A stretch of DNA of 64,000 bases from Caballeronia novacaledonica (GTDB lineage Bacteria > Pseudomonadota > Gammaproteobacteria > Burkholderiales > Burkholderiaceae). The DNA lies in the NCBI RefSeq assembly GCF_900258035.1, contig NZ_OGTP01000002.1, forward strand, positions 1-64,000. The letters run 5' to 3'. A program made the translations under genes and the position numbers. This document shows, piece after piece, positions 26,151 to 35,593 of the stretch. The notes under the pieces were generated by a model that was not told the DNA's origin, searched no databases, and worked only from the letters and a program-made list of their open reading frames with translations. Numbering within the stretch: the stretch's first letter is position 1; each line of letters starts with the position of its first letter.

Positions 26151-27526
26151 GCTTCAGCGAAACCGTAGGCGTTCGCACGTATCGTTTCGACGATCTCGCA
26201 ACGCTTCTGGCGAAGGCGACTCCGCGACGTTCCGGCGATGAACTCGCGGGCATCGCCGCGGCGACGGAAGAAGAGCGCGCGGCGGCGAAGCTGGCCTTGT
26301 CGGCGGTGCCGCTGCGCGCGTTCGTCGAAGAAGCGCTGATTCCGTACGATGACGACGAAGTCACGCGCCTCATCATCGACGAACATTCGAAGGATGCGTT
26401 CGCCGCCGTGTCGCATCTCACGGTCGGCGAGTTCCGCGAATGGCTGCTGGCGGATTCGACGGATACCGCCGCGCTCGTCGCGGTGTCGCAGGGACTCACG
26501 CCGGAGATGGTCGCGGCGGTATCGAAGCTGATGCGCAATCAGGATCTCATTCTCGCCGCGAAGAAGCGCCCGGTCGTCACGCGCTTCAGGAATACGGTCG
26601 GCTTGCCCGGGCACATGTCGGTGCGCCTGCAGCCGAATCATCCGACCGACGACGTGCAAGGCATTGCCGCATCGATGATCGACGGTCTCATGTACGGCTG
26701 CGGCGATGCGATGATCGGCATCAATCCCGCATCGGACTCGCCGCAGGCCATCGGCAAGCTGCTCGCGATGATGGACGCGTTCCGCGAACGCTACGACGTG
26801 CCGACGCAAACCTGCGTGCTGACCCACGTGACCAACACGCTCGCGGCGATCGAGCAGGGCGCGCCGGTCGATCTCGTGTTTCAGTCGATCGCGGGCACGC
26901 AGAAGGCGAACGCGTCGTTCGGCATTTCCATCGCGTTGCTGCAGGAAGCGTATGAGGCGGGAATGTCGCTGAAGCGCGGGACTGTCGGCCAGAATCTCAT
27001 GTACTTCGAAACGGGGCAGGGCAGCGCGTTGTCCGCGAATGCGCATCACGGCGTGGATCAGCAAACCTGCGAGACGCGCGCCTATGCGGTGGCGCGCAAG
27101 TTCAATCCGTTTCTCGTGAATACGGTGGTGGGCTTCATCGGTCCGGAATATCTCTACGACGGCAAGCAGATCATTCGCGCGGGCCTCGAAGATCATTTTT
27201 GCGCGAAGCTGCTCGGCGTGCCGATGGGTTGCGACATCTGCTACACGAATCACGCGGAAGCCGATCAGGACGACATGGACACGCTGCTTACGCTGCTCGG
27301 CGCGGCGAACGTGAATTTCATCATGGGCGTGCCTGGCGCCGACGATGTGATGCTGAACTATCAGAGCACGTCGTTTCATGACGCGCTGTTCGTACGCGAG
27401 GTGCTTGGCCTGAAACGCGCGCCCGAGTTCGAAGCGTGGCTGCGCGCGATCCAGATCACGAACGCACGCGGCATGCTGCGCGAACAGACTTCATGGCCCG
27501 CGCTGACCGACTGGATGAACGCATGA
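26147..27526 (+). CDS. eutB: Ethanolamine ammonia-lyase large subunit
   Basis: The 459-residue product is the adenosylcobalamin-dependent TIM-barrel subunit that splits ethanolamine into acetaldehyde and ammonia. Recognisable segments are GLMYGCGDAMIGINP, VFQSIAGTQKANASFGI and NFIMGVPGADDVMLNYQS. The length matches the E. coli protein when the ATG at 26147 is used; the longer frame from 26111 would overlap the upstream gene. It overlaps the binding-protein gene and eutC by 4 nt each. No EutA reactivase or shell protein is in the window. Confidence 0.93.
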   Translation: MSFSETVGVRTYRFDDLATLLAKATPRRSGDELAGIAAATEEERAAAKLALSAVPLRAFVEEALIPYDDDEVTRLIIDEHSKDAFAAVSHLTVGEFREWLLADSTDTAALVAVSQGLTPEMVAAVSKLMRNQDLILAAKKRPVVTRFRNTVGLPGHMSVRLQPNHPTDDVQGIAASMIDGLMYGCGDAMIGINPASDSPQAIGKLLAMMDAFRERYDVPTQTCVLTHVTNTLAAIEQGAPVDLVFQSIAGTQKANASFGISIALLQEAYEAGMSLKRGTVGQNLMYFETGQGSALSANAHHGVDQQTCETRAYAVARKFNPFLVNTVVGFIGPEYLYDGKQIIRAGLEDHFCAKLLGVPMGCDICYTNHAEADQDDMDTLLTLLGAANVNFIMGVPGADDVMLNYQSTSFHDALFVREVLGLKRAPEFEAWLRAIQITNARGMLREQTSWPALTDWMNA

Positions 27527-28293
27527 TCAAAGTCAGCGCGAATCCGTGGGAAGCGTTGCGCCAATTCACCGATGCGCGCATCGCGCTCGGACGCGCGGGC
27601 AGCAGCGTGCCGACCGCGCCGCTGCTGGCGTTCAATCTCGCGCACGCGCAGGCGCGCGACGCCGTGCATCGGCCGCTCGATGTCCCGGCGTTAAGCGACG
27701 AATTGACGTCGAAAGGATTCGAAAGCGCCACGGTTTGCAGCGCGGCGTCCTCGCGCGATGTCTACTTGCGCCGTCCCGATCTCGGGCGCAGGTTGAGCGA
27801 CGAAAGCGCGACGCGGCTGGATGCGCATACGAAGCACACGGACCTTGTGTTCGTGATCGCCGATGGACTGTCGTCGAACGCGGCATCGGCGCACGCGATG
27901 CCGCTTATCGAAAGAACGATCGCGCGGCTCGACGGCTGGCGCATCGGTCCCGTCGTCATTGCGACGCAGGCACGCGTGGCGCTCGGCGATTGCATCGGAT
28001 CGATCCTGAAAGCGCGCATCGTCGCGGTGTTGATCGGAGAAAGACCGGGGCTCAGTTCACCCGCGAGTCTCGGCGTCTACGTCACGTACGATCCGCGTCA
28101 AGGCCGCAGCGATGCGCAGCGCAACTGCATCTCGAACGTTCGCCCGGAAGGACTGGCATACGACGCGGCCGCATTCAAGCTCGCGTATCTGCTGAACGAA
28201 GCCCGCGCGCGCAAGCTGACGGGCGTCGGCCTGAAGGACGACAGCGCAATGACGCTGCCCGGGCGAACGATCGATCGTCTGTCCCGCGAATAG
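27523..28293 (+). CDS. eutC: Ethanolamine ammonia-lyase small subunit
   Basis: The 256-residue product is the cobalamin-contacting small subunit. It contains RPDLGRRLS, VIADGLSSNAAS and the highly conserved GERPGLSSPASLGVYVTY, followed by RSDAQRNCISNVRPEGL. The start overlaps the eutB stop (ATGA). Together EutBC form the active lyase in the cytosol. The acetaldehyde made could be oxidised to acetate, for which an ActP symporter is encoded next. Confidence 0.93.
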   Translation: MIKVSANPWEALRQFTDARIALGRAGSSVPTAPLLAFNLAHAQARDAVHRPLDVPALSDELTSKGFESATVCSAASSRDVYLRRPDLGRRLSDESATRLDAHTKHTDLVFVIADGLSSNAASAHAMPLIERTIARLDGWRIGPVVIATQARVALGDCIGSILKARIVAVLIGERPGLSSPASLGVYVTYDPRQGRSDAQRNCISNVRPEGLAYDAAAFKLAYLLNEARARKLTGVGLKDDSAMTLPGRTIDRLSRE

Positions 28294-28529
28294 CGTCGCC
28301 CGACGCTTCGCGTAAACCCCGTCGAAAGAAAGTGCCTCGCGTAAGAAACGGGTAAGCGCACGCTTTTACCTTAGTCTCCAGCGCATCGGAATCAAAACTC
28401 GCCAGAAAACGCATGCGCGAAAGCATCGCATGACGTCCCCGCACGGGGCCTTTCTTGATTCAACGCATCGCTGACCGTTCGCGCGCCGCGCCGAACGCGG
28501 GCGTTTTCGCACGCAGAGAAGAGACATTC

Positions 28530-28850
28530 ATGCAGGAGACGGATATGGATCTCAAGATCGTAGAGAAAATCAAGTCGAGCGCCGCGTACGGCGAACTGGT
28601 GCGAAAGCGCTCGAAGCTCGGCTGGACGCTGACGGCGCTCGTGCTGGTCGTCTATTACGGCTACGTGTTGCTCATCGCGTTCAACAAGGAGCTGCTCGCC
28701 GCGAAGATGGGCGCGGGCGTGATGACCTGGGGCATGCCGATCGGCCTGTTCGTGATCGTTTTCACGGTCGTGATCACGGGTCTCTATGTGCGCCACGCCA
28801 ACAGCGCGTACGACGAACTCACCGACAAGATCAAGCGGGAGGCCGCATGA
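28530..28850 (+). CDS. DUF485 membrane protein (YjcH-like)
   Basis: The 106-residue product has two membrane helices ([19 protein letters not shown] and [18 protein letters not shown]) and the DUF485 form known from YjcH, which always accompanies ActP. The ATG at 28530 follows an AGAGAAGAGA ribosome site. The stop overlaps the actP start by 4 nt. In the 236-nt gap upstream there is a short GC hairpin at 28437-28448 with a 2-nt loop. Confidence 0.88.
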   Translation: MQETDMDLKIVEKIKSSAAYGELVRKRSKLGWTLTALVLVVYYGYVLLIAFNKELLAAKMGAGVMTWGMPIGLFVIVFTVVITGLYVRHANSAYDELTDKIKREAA

Positions 28851-30508
28851 AGCCCAAGCATATCCTCGCGTCCGGCGCGCTTCTCGCGGTGTCCGCCGGC
28901 GCCTTCGCAGCGGGCGGCGATCTTGGTCAGGCGGTCAAGCAGGCGACCAACTGGACCGCGATCTGCATGTTCATCGCGTTCGTGATCGCGACGCTCTTCA
29001 TCACCAAATGGGCCGCGAAGAAAACACGCTCGGCGGCCGAGTTCTACACCGCGGGCGGCGGCATCACCGGCTTTCAGAACGGCCTCGCGATCGCGGGCGA
29101 TTTCATGTCGGCGGCTTCGTTTCTCGGCATTTCCGCGGCGGTTTACAGCAATGGCTATGACGGCCTCATCTATTCGATCGGCTTTCTCGTCGGCTGGCCG
29201 ATCATCACGTTCCTGATGGCGGAGCGCCTGCGCAATCTCGGCCGCTTCACGTTCGCCGACGTCGCCGCTTACCGCTTCAAGCAGACGCCGATCCGCGCGT
29301 TCGCGGCATCGGGCACGCTGGTCGTCGTGGCGTTCTATCTGATCGCGCAGATGGTCGGCGCGGGACAACTCATCAAGCTCTTGTTCGGCCTCGAATACTG
29401 GATCGCCGTGGTGATCGTCGGCGCGCTGATGATGGTCTACGTGCTGTTCGGCGGCATGACCGCGACGACGTGGGTGCAGATCATCAAGGCGTGTCTGCTG
29501 CTCGCGGGCGCTTCGTTCATGGCGTTCATGGTGCTGTGGCAATTCCACTTCAGCCCCGAGGCGCTCTTCGCGAAGGCGGTCGACGTGCACGAGAAGAAAG
29601 CGTCGATCATGGGTCCGGGCAACTTCATCAAGGACCCGATCTCGGCGATTTCTTTCGGCATTGCGCTGATGTTCGGCACAGCCGGTCTGCCGCACATCCT
29701 GATGCGCTTCTTCACCGTGCCGAACGCGAAGGAAGCGCGCAAGTCGGTGTTCTGGGCGACGACGTGGATCGGCTACTTCTACATTCTCACGTTCATCATC
29801 GGCTTCGGCGCGATCGTGATGGTCAGCACCAACCCGATGTTCAAGGACGCGGGCGGCAAGCTGCTCGGCGGCACGAACATGGCGGCGGTGCATCTGGCGA
29901 GCGCTGTCGGCGGCAACGTGTTTCTCGGCTTCATCTCGGCAGTTGCGTTTGCAACTATTCTCGCTGTCGTCGCGGGTCTGACGCTCGCGGGTGCCTCGGC
30001 GGTGTCGCACGATCTCTATGCGACCGTGTTCAAGAAGGGCGAGGCGTCGAGCAAGAGCGAACTGAAGGTGTCGCGTATCACGACGATCGTGCTCGGCATC
30101 GTGGCGGTCGTGCTCGGCATCGTGTTCGAGAAGCAGAACATCGCGTTCATGGTGTCGCTCGCGTTCGCGGTGGCGGCATCGGCCAACTTCCCGGTGCTCT
30201 TCATGTCGGTTCTCTGGCGCGGCTGCACGACGCGCGGCGCGGCGATCGGCGGCTTCCTCGGCCTGCTTTCCGCGGTCGTGATGACCGTGCTTTCGAAGGC
30301 CGTGTGGGTCGATGTATTCCACTACGCGAGCGCGCCGTTTCCGTATGCATCGCCCGCACTGTTCTCGATGGCGATCGGTTTCATCGGCATCTGGCTCTTC
30401 TCGGTCACCGATCATTCCGCGCGTGCGCGCATCGACAAGGCCGGTTTCGAAGCGCAGACGGTGCGCTCGGAAACGGGCATCGGCGCGGTGGAGGGCGCGA
30501 GCCACTGA
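28847..30508 (+). CDS. actP: Cation/acetate symporter ActP (SSS family)
   Basis: The 553-residue product is a sodium-solute symporter with a signal-like first helix ([20 protein letters not shown]) and about thirteen further helices. Typical ActP segments are [36 protein letters not shown] and [16 protein letters not shown]. It imports acetate and other short monocarboxylates such as glycolate. It is coupled to DUF485 (ATGA) and follows eutBC by about 240 nt, so its promoter may be separate. Confidence 0.92.
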   Translation: MKPKHILASGALLAVSAGAFAAGGDLGQAVKQATNWTAICMFIAFVIATLFITKWAAKKTRSAAEFYTAGGGITGFQNGLAIAGDFMSAASFLGISAAVYSNGYDGLIYSIGFLVGWPIITFLMAERLRNLGRFTFADVAAYRFKQTPIRAFAASGTLVVVAFYLIAQMVGAGQLIKLLFGLEYWIAVVIVGALMMVYVLFGGMTATTWVQIIKACLLLAGASFMAFMVLWQFHFSPEALFAKAVDVHEKKASIMGPGNFIKDPISAISFGIALMFGTAGLPHILMRFFTVPNAKEARKSVFWATTWIGYFYILTFIIGFGAIVMVSTNPMFKDAGGKLLGGTNMAAVHLASAVGGNVFLGFISAVAFATILAVVAGLTLAGASAVSHDLYATVFKKGEASSKSELKVSRITTIVLGIVAVVLGIVFEKQNIAFMVSLAFAVAASANFPVLFMSVLWRGCTTRGAAIGGFLGLLSAVVMTVLSKAVWVDVFHYASAPFPYASPALFSMAIGFIGIWLFSVTDHSARARIDKAGFEAQTVRSETGIGAVEGASH

Positions 30509-30641
30509 TGTAAATTTCCCGCGGCGGCGCGCGCAATCTTCATATACCGGGGATGCCGCGCGCGCTGCGAATGGCGAGTAAAAAATGCGTTAAGCTCGAT
30601 GCACCTGAATGCACGACGCTTCTCACGCATTGGAGCGAGCC

Positions 30642-32099
30642 ATGGAACTGCAGTGCCCCAGTCTTTTCGAGCAATCGGCGTATATCGGCGGCGCGTGGGT
30701 CGACAATACTTCGCTGCCGCGCGTGCCCGTCGTCAATCCTTCCACCGGCGAGATCATCGGCTCCATTCCGCAAGTCACGGCGGAGCAGGTGACCGAAGCC
30801 ATCGAATGCGCGAATGCGGCCTTGCGCGACTGGCGCAACTGGAGCAGCCGCGAACGCGCTTCGGTGCTGCGCGAGTGGGCGCGCCTCGTCGAACATCATC
30901 GCGACGATCTCGCCATCATCCTGTGCACCGAGCAAGGCAAGCCGCTGCACGAAGCGCGTTCCGAAATCACGCAGGCCGCGAATTATCTCGACTGGTTCGC
31001 GGAAGAAGCGCGCCGCATTTACGGCGACAACATCCCCGCGCCGCGCCGCAATCAGCGCATTCGTGTGCTGCATCAGCCGGTCGGCGTATGCGGCGCGATC
31101 ACGTCTTGGACTTTCCCTTCGTCGATGGTCGCGCGACGCGTCGGCGCCGCGCTCGCGGCGGGCTGCACGGTCATTCATCATCCCGATCCGCAGACGCCGT
31201 ATTCGGCGCTCGCGCTGTGCGCGCTCGGGGAAAACGCGGGCTTGCCGCGTGGCGTCTTGTCGGTTCTGACCGGCGAGAGCGAGCCGATCAGGAGCACGCT
31301 GCTCGCCAATCCCGATGTGAGGAAAGTGTCTTTCACGGGTTCCATCGACGAAGGCAAGCGGCTGATGAGCCTGTGCGCATCCACCGTGAAGAAGATGTCG
31401 CTCGAACTGGGCGCGAACTGTCCTTTCATCGTGTTCGACGATGCCGACATCGACCTCGCCGTGAAAGGCGCACTCGATGCGCGTTTCCGTCACTCGGGTC
31501 AGGCGGCCATGTGCGCGAATCGCTTTTTCGTGCATGAAGGCGTGTACGAAACCTTCGTCGCGAAGCTGGTTTCGAAGGTCGCGTTGCTGAAGGTGAGCGA
31601 CGGGCTGGACGAAGGCGCTCAGATCGGCCCGCTCATCGACGACGCGGCGGTGACGCGCATGGAAAGTCTCGTCGATGAAGCGGTGAAGCTCGGCGCGAAG
31701 ATCGCGGCGGGCGGCTCGCGTGTCGCGCCCGGATCGAACTTCTTCAGGCCGACGGTGCTGACGGGCGTCGATCCGTCGATGGGCGTATGCGGCGACGAAG
31801 TCCTCGGGCCGATTGCGAGCGTGCTGCCGTTCAGGGACGAAGACGACGTCGTCACGCTCGCGAACGATACGCGCACCGGGCTCGCGGCTTACTTCTACAC
31901 GGCGGATATCAGCCGCGCATTTCGCGTGATGGAAGCGCTGGAATGCGGTGTCGTCGGCGTGAACGACAGCCTCGTGTTCAACGAGGTCGCACCGTTCGGC
32001 GGCATCAAGGAATCAGGGATGGGGCGCGAAGGCGCGTCGTCGGGCGTCGAGGAATATCTGGAAGCGAAGTATGTTTGTTTCGGGAATCTGGAGCGTTAG
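30642..32099 (+). CDS. Aldehyde dehydrogenase homologue lacking the catalytic cysteine
   Basis: The 485-residue product is full length for the succinate-semialdehyde dehydrogenase branch and starts after GGAGCG at 30632. Several active-site positions are changed. The catalytic Cys of the GQTCVCANR motif is Ala289 (GQAAMCANR; only the second Cys, Cys291, remains). The oxyanion Asn of PWNFP is Thr157 (SWTFP). The NAD-binding Lys before PxxQTP is His180 (HHPDPQTP). The general-base Glu255 (LELGAN) and EVLGP are kept. The frame is intact and G/C-biased, so it is expressed or recently silenced. It is probably not a classical dehydrogenase; an NAD-binding, sensory or altered-chemistry role is possible. 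Confidence 0.85.
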   Translation: MELQCPSLFEQSAYIGGAWVDNTSLPRVPVVNPSTGEIIGSIPQVTAEQVTEAIECANAALRDWRNWSSRERASVLREWARLVEHHRDDLAIILCTEQGKPLHEARSEITQAANYLDWFAEEARRIYGDNIPAPRRNQRIRVLHQPVGVCGAITSWTFPSSMVARRVGAALAAGCTVIHHPDPQTPYSALALCALGENAGLPRGVLSVLTGESEPIRSTLLANPDVRKVSFTGSIDEGKRLMSLCASTVKKMSLELGANCPFIVFDDADIDLAVKGALDARFRHSGQAAMCANRFFVHEGVYETFVAKLVSKVALLKVSDGLDEGAQIGPLIDDAAVTRMESLVDEAVKLGAKIAAGGSRVAPGSNFFRPTVLTGVDPSMGVCGDEVLGPIASVLPFRDEDDVVTLANDTRTGLAAYFYTADISRAFRVMEALECGVVGVNDSLVFNEVAPFGGIKESGMGREGASSGVEEYLEAKYVCFGNLER

Positions 32100-32169
32100 G
32101 GTTATGGCCACTCGCAAGCAACGATAAGTCAGGCCCTTTTTCGCCGCGCACATTCATCGCGGACCAGAA

Positions 32170-32205
32170 AAAAGTGCCATCGAAACTGACTTTTTTATAG
32201 GGACG
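32170..32205 (+). promoter_or_regulatory. Shared 36-nt element, copy A
   Basis: This copy lies upstream of the amidohydrolase-MFS-dioxygenase-TolB operon. It reads as an A-run with GTGCCA, then TCGAAA, then CTTTTTTATA and GGGACG at the right edge. It aligns without gaps to copies at 37591 and 39839. A TATTCT -10-like box starts at 32223, so the right edge of the element occupies the -35 position (about 17-18 nt spacing). CCAGAAAA also appears 13 nt upstream of the TGCCA part. Confidence 0.65.
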
Positions 32206-32294
32206 CGCGCGGCGTCCTCTTCTATTCTCTGTCCCATCGAGACGATTCGCCGGCGCTGACATTCTTTCAGCGCCGCCGCCCAGAGAAGAGAAGC

Positions 32295-33146
32295 ATGACT
32301 CATCCAATCATCGACATTCACCCGCACATCGTCTCCGACGATGAAACGCGCTATCCGCCCGCACCGCTTTTCGGCACGCGTTCCGATTGGTCGAAAGAGC
32401 GCCCGGCGACCGTCGAGGCATTGATCGCCGCCATGGATCAGGCGGGCGTCGCGAAAGCCGCTGTCGTGCATTCGTCGACGACATATGGTTTCGATAACAA
32501 CTATGTCGTCGACGGCTGCGCGCAATATGCGGACCGTCTGGTCGCCGTGGGCTCCGTCGACGTGCTGCAACCCGATGCGCCGCGACGCATTCGCGAGTGG
32601 ATCGGACTCGGGCTCGCGGGCTTGCGCCTTTTCACCGGCGGCAGCACGAAGGAATTCGATCCGCGCGAACTCGACGACGAGCGCTCGTTTCCCGCATGGG
32701 AGTTGTGCAGCGAGCTCGGCTTGCCGATATGCATCCAGACGGGCCCGGTCGGATTGCCGCAGGTGACGAGGCTCGCGAAACGCTTTCCCAGCGTGGCGAT
32801 CGTTCTCGATCATCTCGCCCGGCCCGAAATCGACGATGGCATGCCGTACGAGAAAGCACAGAGCCTCTTCGATCTGGCGGCGTTCGACAACATGTATCTG
32901 AAACTCACGCCGCGCATTTTCGGCGATGTGAGGAAGGGAAACGCCAGCGCCGACACATTCTTTCCGGCCGTGGTTGACGCCTTCGGCGCGCAGCGGATGG
33001 CGTGGGGCTCCAACTTCCCGACTTCGCCGGGCTCGCTCGCGGAGATTCTCGCGACCGCGCAAGAAGGACTCGCTTCGCTGTGCGCGGAAGACCGTGCGTG
33101 GATTTTCGGCAAGACTGCGCAGCAGTTGTATCCGGCTTTGGCCTGA
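32295..33146 (+). CDS. Amidohydrolase-family protein (COG3618-like)
   Basis: The 283-residue product is a TIM-barrel amidohydrolase starting MTHPIIDIHPHIVSDD, with the His-x-His metal pair. Later come LDHLARP (metal His) and RMAWGSNFPTSPGS at the place where many members have GSD; Asn here is also seen in a COG3618 subgroup. Members hydrolyse lactones such as 2-pyrone-4,6-dicarboxylate or sugar lactones. It is the first gene of an operon with an MFS transporter, a ring-opening dioxygenase and a TolB-like protein, so it may act on a ring-cleavage or lactone intermediate. The substrate is unknown. Confidence 0.82.
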   Translation: MTHPIIDIHPHIVSDDETRYPPAPLFGTRSDWSKERPATVEALIAAMDQAGVAKAAVVHSSTTYGFDNNYVVDGCAQYADRLVAVGSVDVLQPDAPRRIREWIGLGLAGLRLFTGGSTKEFDPRELDDERSFPAWELCSELGLPICIQTGPVGLPQVTRLAKRFPSVAIVLDHLARPEIDDGMPYEKAQSLFDLAAFDNMYLKLTPRIFGDVRKGNASADTFFPAVVDAFGAQRMAWGSNFPTSPGSLAEILATAQEGLASLCAEDRAWIFGKTAQQLYPALA

Positions 33147-33201
33147 AGTCGTGCGAACGCGCTTTGCACGATAACCAACCTCATAAAAGAGAAAGAAGCA
33201 G

Positions 33202-34491
33202 ATGGAGACAAGCAGAGCGGCAAGCGCATCAAAAGCGGGAAACGCGGGCCGCTGGGCCGTGCTCGCGCTTCTTGCGATCGGCGTGTTGATTTCATTCGTC
33301 GATCGGACCAGCATTTCGTCGACGCTCGCGGACGCGAATTTCATCCGGCATTTCGCGCTCACGGACATCGATCGCGGCTGGATCAACGCGGCCTTCTTCT
33401 GGTCGTACGGCGTCTTTCAGATTCCGATGGGCTGGGTCGCCGACCGCTACGGCGTCAAATGGCCCTACGCGATCAGCTTCGCGGCGTGGTGCATCGCCAC
33501 CGCATTGATGGGCGCGGTCACGGCGCTGTCGGCGCTTGTCGTGATGCGGCTCATCATCGGCATGGCGGAAGCTATCGTGATTCCCGCGAGTTATCGCTGG
33601 ATCCGCAATAACTTCGATGAAAGCCAGAACGGTCTCGCCGTCGGCATTCTCGCGATGGGCAACAAGTTCGGTCCCGCGCTCGGCGCACCGGTCGGCGCGT
33701 GGTTCATCGTCAACTATTCGTGGCAGATGATGTTCATCGCGACGGGCCTCGTCGGGCTGATCTGGCTCGCGCCGTGGCTCCTGATCGTGAAGAACGACAT
33801 GCCGTCGAAGGAAGAGCGCACGTCGAACGATCGTAGCGCGCGCACCGTCAGCCTCGCGAACATTCTTTCGAGCCCGGTCGTGTGGGGCGGCATGACCACC
33901 AACTTCTGCTACGGCTATTTCACGTTCTATTGCATGACGTGGATGCCCGCGTATCTGGTCGAGCAGCGCAACCTGTCGATATCGAAGTCCGGCATTTTCA
34001 CCTTCTTCAGCTTCGCGGGCATTGCGATTGTCGCGGCTGGCGCGGGATGGGCGGCGGACCGCATCATCGCGCGGGGACATGACCCGATTCTCGTGCGCAA
34101 GGCGTTCACGATCGCGGGGTTCATCGGCGGATGCACGGTTCTGCTCGGCGCTTATGCGCAGACCGTCGAGATGGCGCTCTTCTGGAACGTGCTCTCGCTT
34201 TCGCTGCTCGGCTTCGTCACCGCGAACAATCTCGTGCTGTCGCGTCTCACGTTGATTCCGAAGCAGGCGATCGGCCTCGTGACCGGCGTGCAGCAAGTCG
34301 CGACGAGTCTCGCGGGCGGCGTGGCGGCGAGCGTATCCGGCTGGCTGCTTCATATGAGCGGAAGTTACGACCTGCCGATGCTCGTGATCCTCGTCTTTCT
34401 GCTCATCGGCGCGACGGCCACGGCGATTCTGTATCGGCCCGAATGGGCGCCGAAAGTGATCGACGCGCCCGGCACGCTGCACCGCGCATAG
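33202..34491 (+). CDS. MFS transporter, anion:cation symporter type
   Basis: The 429-residue product has twelve predicted membrane helices and a typical ACS-family start (LLAIGVLISFVDRTSISSTL), with the MFS loop motif GWVADRYGVKW between helices 2 and 3. This family imports organic anions such as aromatic acids, galactonate or phthalate. It lies 55 nt after the amidohydrolase and 61 nt before the dioxygenase, suggesting that it imports the pathway substrate. An AGAGAAAGAAG ribosome site precedes the start. Confidence 0.88.
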   Translation: METSRAASASKAGNAGRWAVLALLAIGVLISFVDRTSISSTLADANFIRHFALTDIDRGWINAAFFWSYGVFQIPMGWVADRYGVKWPYAISFAAWCIATALMGAVTALSALVVMRLIIGMAEAIVIPASYRWIRNNFDESQNGLAVGILAMGNKFGPALGAPVGAWFIVNYSWQMMFIATGLVGLIWLAPWLLIVKNDMPSKEERTSNDRSARTVSLANILSSPVVWGGMTTNFCYGYFTFYCMTWMPAYLVEQRNLSISKSGIFTFFSFAGIAIVAAGAGWAADRIIARGHDPILVRKAFTIAGFIGGCTVLLGAYAQTVEMALFWNVLSLSLLGFVTANNLVLSRLTLIPKQAIGLVTGVQQVATSLAGGVAASVSGWLLHMSGSYDLPMLVILVFLLIGATATAILYRPEWAPKVIDAPGTLHRA

Positions 34492-34552
34492 CACTCATGG
34501 CAAGCCGACGCATGCGGCTTGGCAATCAGACTAAAACATAGAGAAATCGTAC

Positions 34553-35539
34553 ATGGCGAAGATCGTATTCGGGATGGCCGTGCCGCATAGCGGCATGCTC
34601 GGGCAGGCACCGGAAGACTGGTTGAAGAACGGCGAGCGCGACCGTCTCAATCCGGAGTTGTGGTTCCGCAATCGGACCTGGACGTATCCGGAACTCGAAG
34701 CGCATCGTGAAGCGGCGTTCGAAAAGTATCTGACGATCGAGGAACGCACCGCGCGCGCGGCGCGCTGCCGCGCCGCGCTCGACGAGATGGCCGCGGCGTA
34801 TCGCGAAGCGAAAATCGATGTCGCGATCATTCTTGGCAAAGACCAGAAAGAGATCTTCACCGAGTTCTCGCCTTCGATTGCAATCTATAGCGGCGCGCAA
34901 GTGCATAACGGCCCGCCGCAGCGCGCGGTCTATGCGCCGGATCATCATGTGGTGCATGAATGTCATCCGAAGCTCGCGAAGCATCTCATCGGGCACTTCC
35001 AGCGCGACGGCTTCGATCTCACGGATCTCTTCGCGTGGCCGGACAACGTATGGATGAAGCCGCTGCCCGAATATCCGGTCGTGCCGCACGCATACAGCTT
35101 CGTCTATCACCAGATCATGGGCGACAATCCGCCGCCGCATGTGCCGGTCATCATGAACTGTTTCTATCCGCCGACGCAGCCGTCGATGGCGCGTTGCATC
35201 GAGTTCGGCCGCGTGCTGCGCGATGCGATCGCCGCGTGGCCGGACGATGTGCGCGTCGGCATCTTCGCGTCGGGCGGGCTCTCGCACTTTGTCAACGACG
35301 AAGAGTTCGATCATCGCATCATGAAGATGCTCGCCGATTACGACTACGACGGACTCGCCGCTGTCGATGATCGTTCTTATCAGTCGGGCACGTCGGAGAT
35401 CAAGCTCTATGTGAGCGTGATGAAGGCCGTGCAGGAGACGCGCGCGCAGATGACGCTGGTCGATTATGTTCCGTGCTGGCGCACGCCCGCCGGCACCGGC
35501 GAAGGCATGGGCTTCATGTACTGGAAAGCCGCCGAGTGA
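34553..35539 (+). CDS. LigB-type extradiol ring-opening dioxygenase
   Basis: The 328-residue product belongs to the class III extradiol dioxygenase family (LigB/DODA-like), which uses Fe(II) to cleave catecholic rings. Likely metal and catalytic residues are His11 in VPHSG, the His in APDHHVVHECH and VPHAYSFVYHQ, and the late His in GGLSHFVNDEE. No LigA-like small-subunit gene is present, so it may act alone. The surrounding operon offers import (MFS) and hydrolysis (amidohydrolase). The precise aromatic substrate cannot be read from the sequence. Confidence 0.82.
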   Translation: MAKIVFGMAVPHSGMLGQAPEDWLKNGERDRLNPELWFRNRTWTYPELEAHREAAFEKYLTIEERTARAARCRAALDEMAAAYREAKIDVAIILGKDQKEIFTEFSPSIAIYSGAQVHNGPPQRAVYAPDHHVVHECHPKLAKHLIGHFQRDGFDLTDLFAWPDNVWMKPLPEYPVVPHAYSFVYHQIMGDNPPPHVPVIMNCFYPPTQPSMARCIEFGRVLRDAIAAWPDDVRVGIFASGGLSHFVNDEEFDHRIMKMLADYDYDGLAAVDDRSYQSGTSEIKLYVSVMKAVQETRAQMTLVDYVPCWRTPAGTGEGMGFMYWKAAE

Positions 35540-35593
35540 ATCGGAATAAATGCACGCCGCTCGCATAAGCATGAATATCGGAGACATATCGCT

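Noticed and set aside
28437-28448. CCCCG-CA-CGGGG as a terminator or riboswitch before DUF485
   Set aside because: The loop would be only 2 nt and the stem 5 bp, with CTTTCTT rather than a clean T-run; too weak to call.
31491-31523. Sequencing error as the cause of the missing aldehyde dehydrogenase Cys
   Set aside because: The Ala codon differs from a Cys codon at two bases, the frame is intact, and two other active-site positions (Thr157, His180) are also changed, so one error does not explain it.
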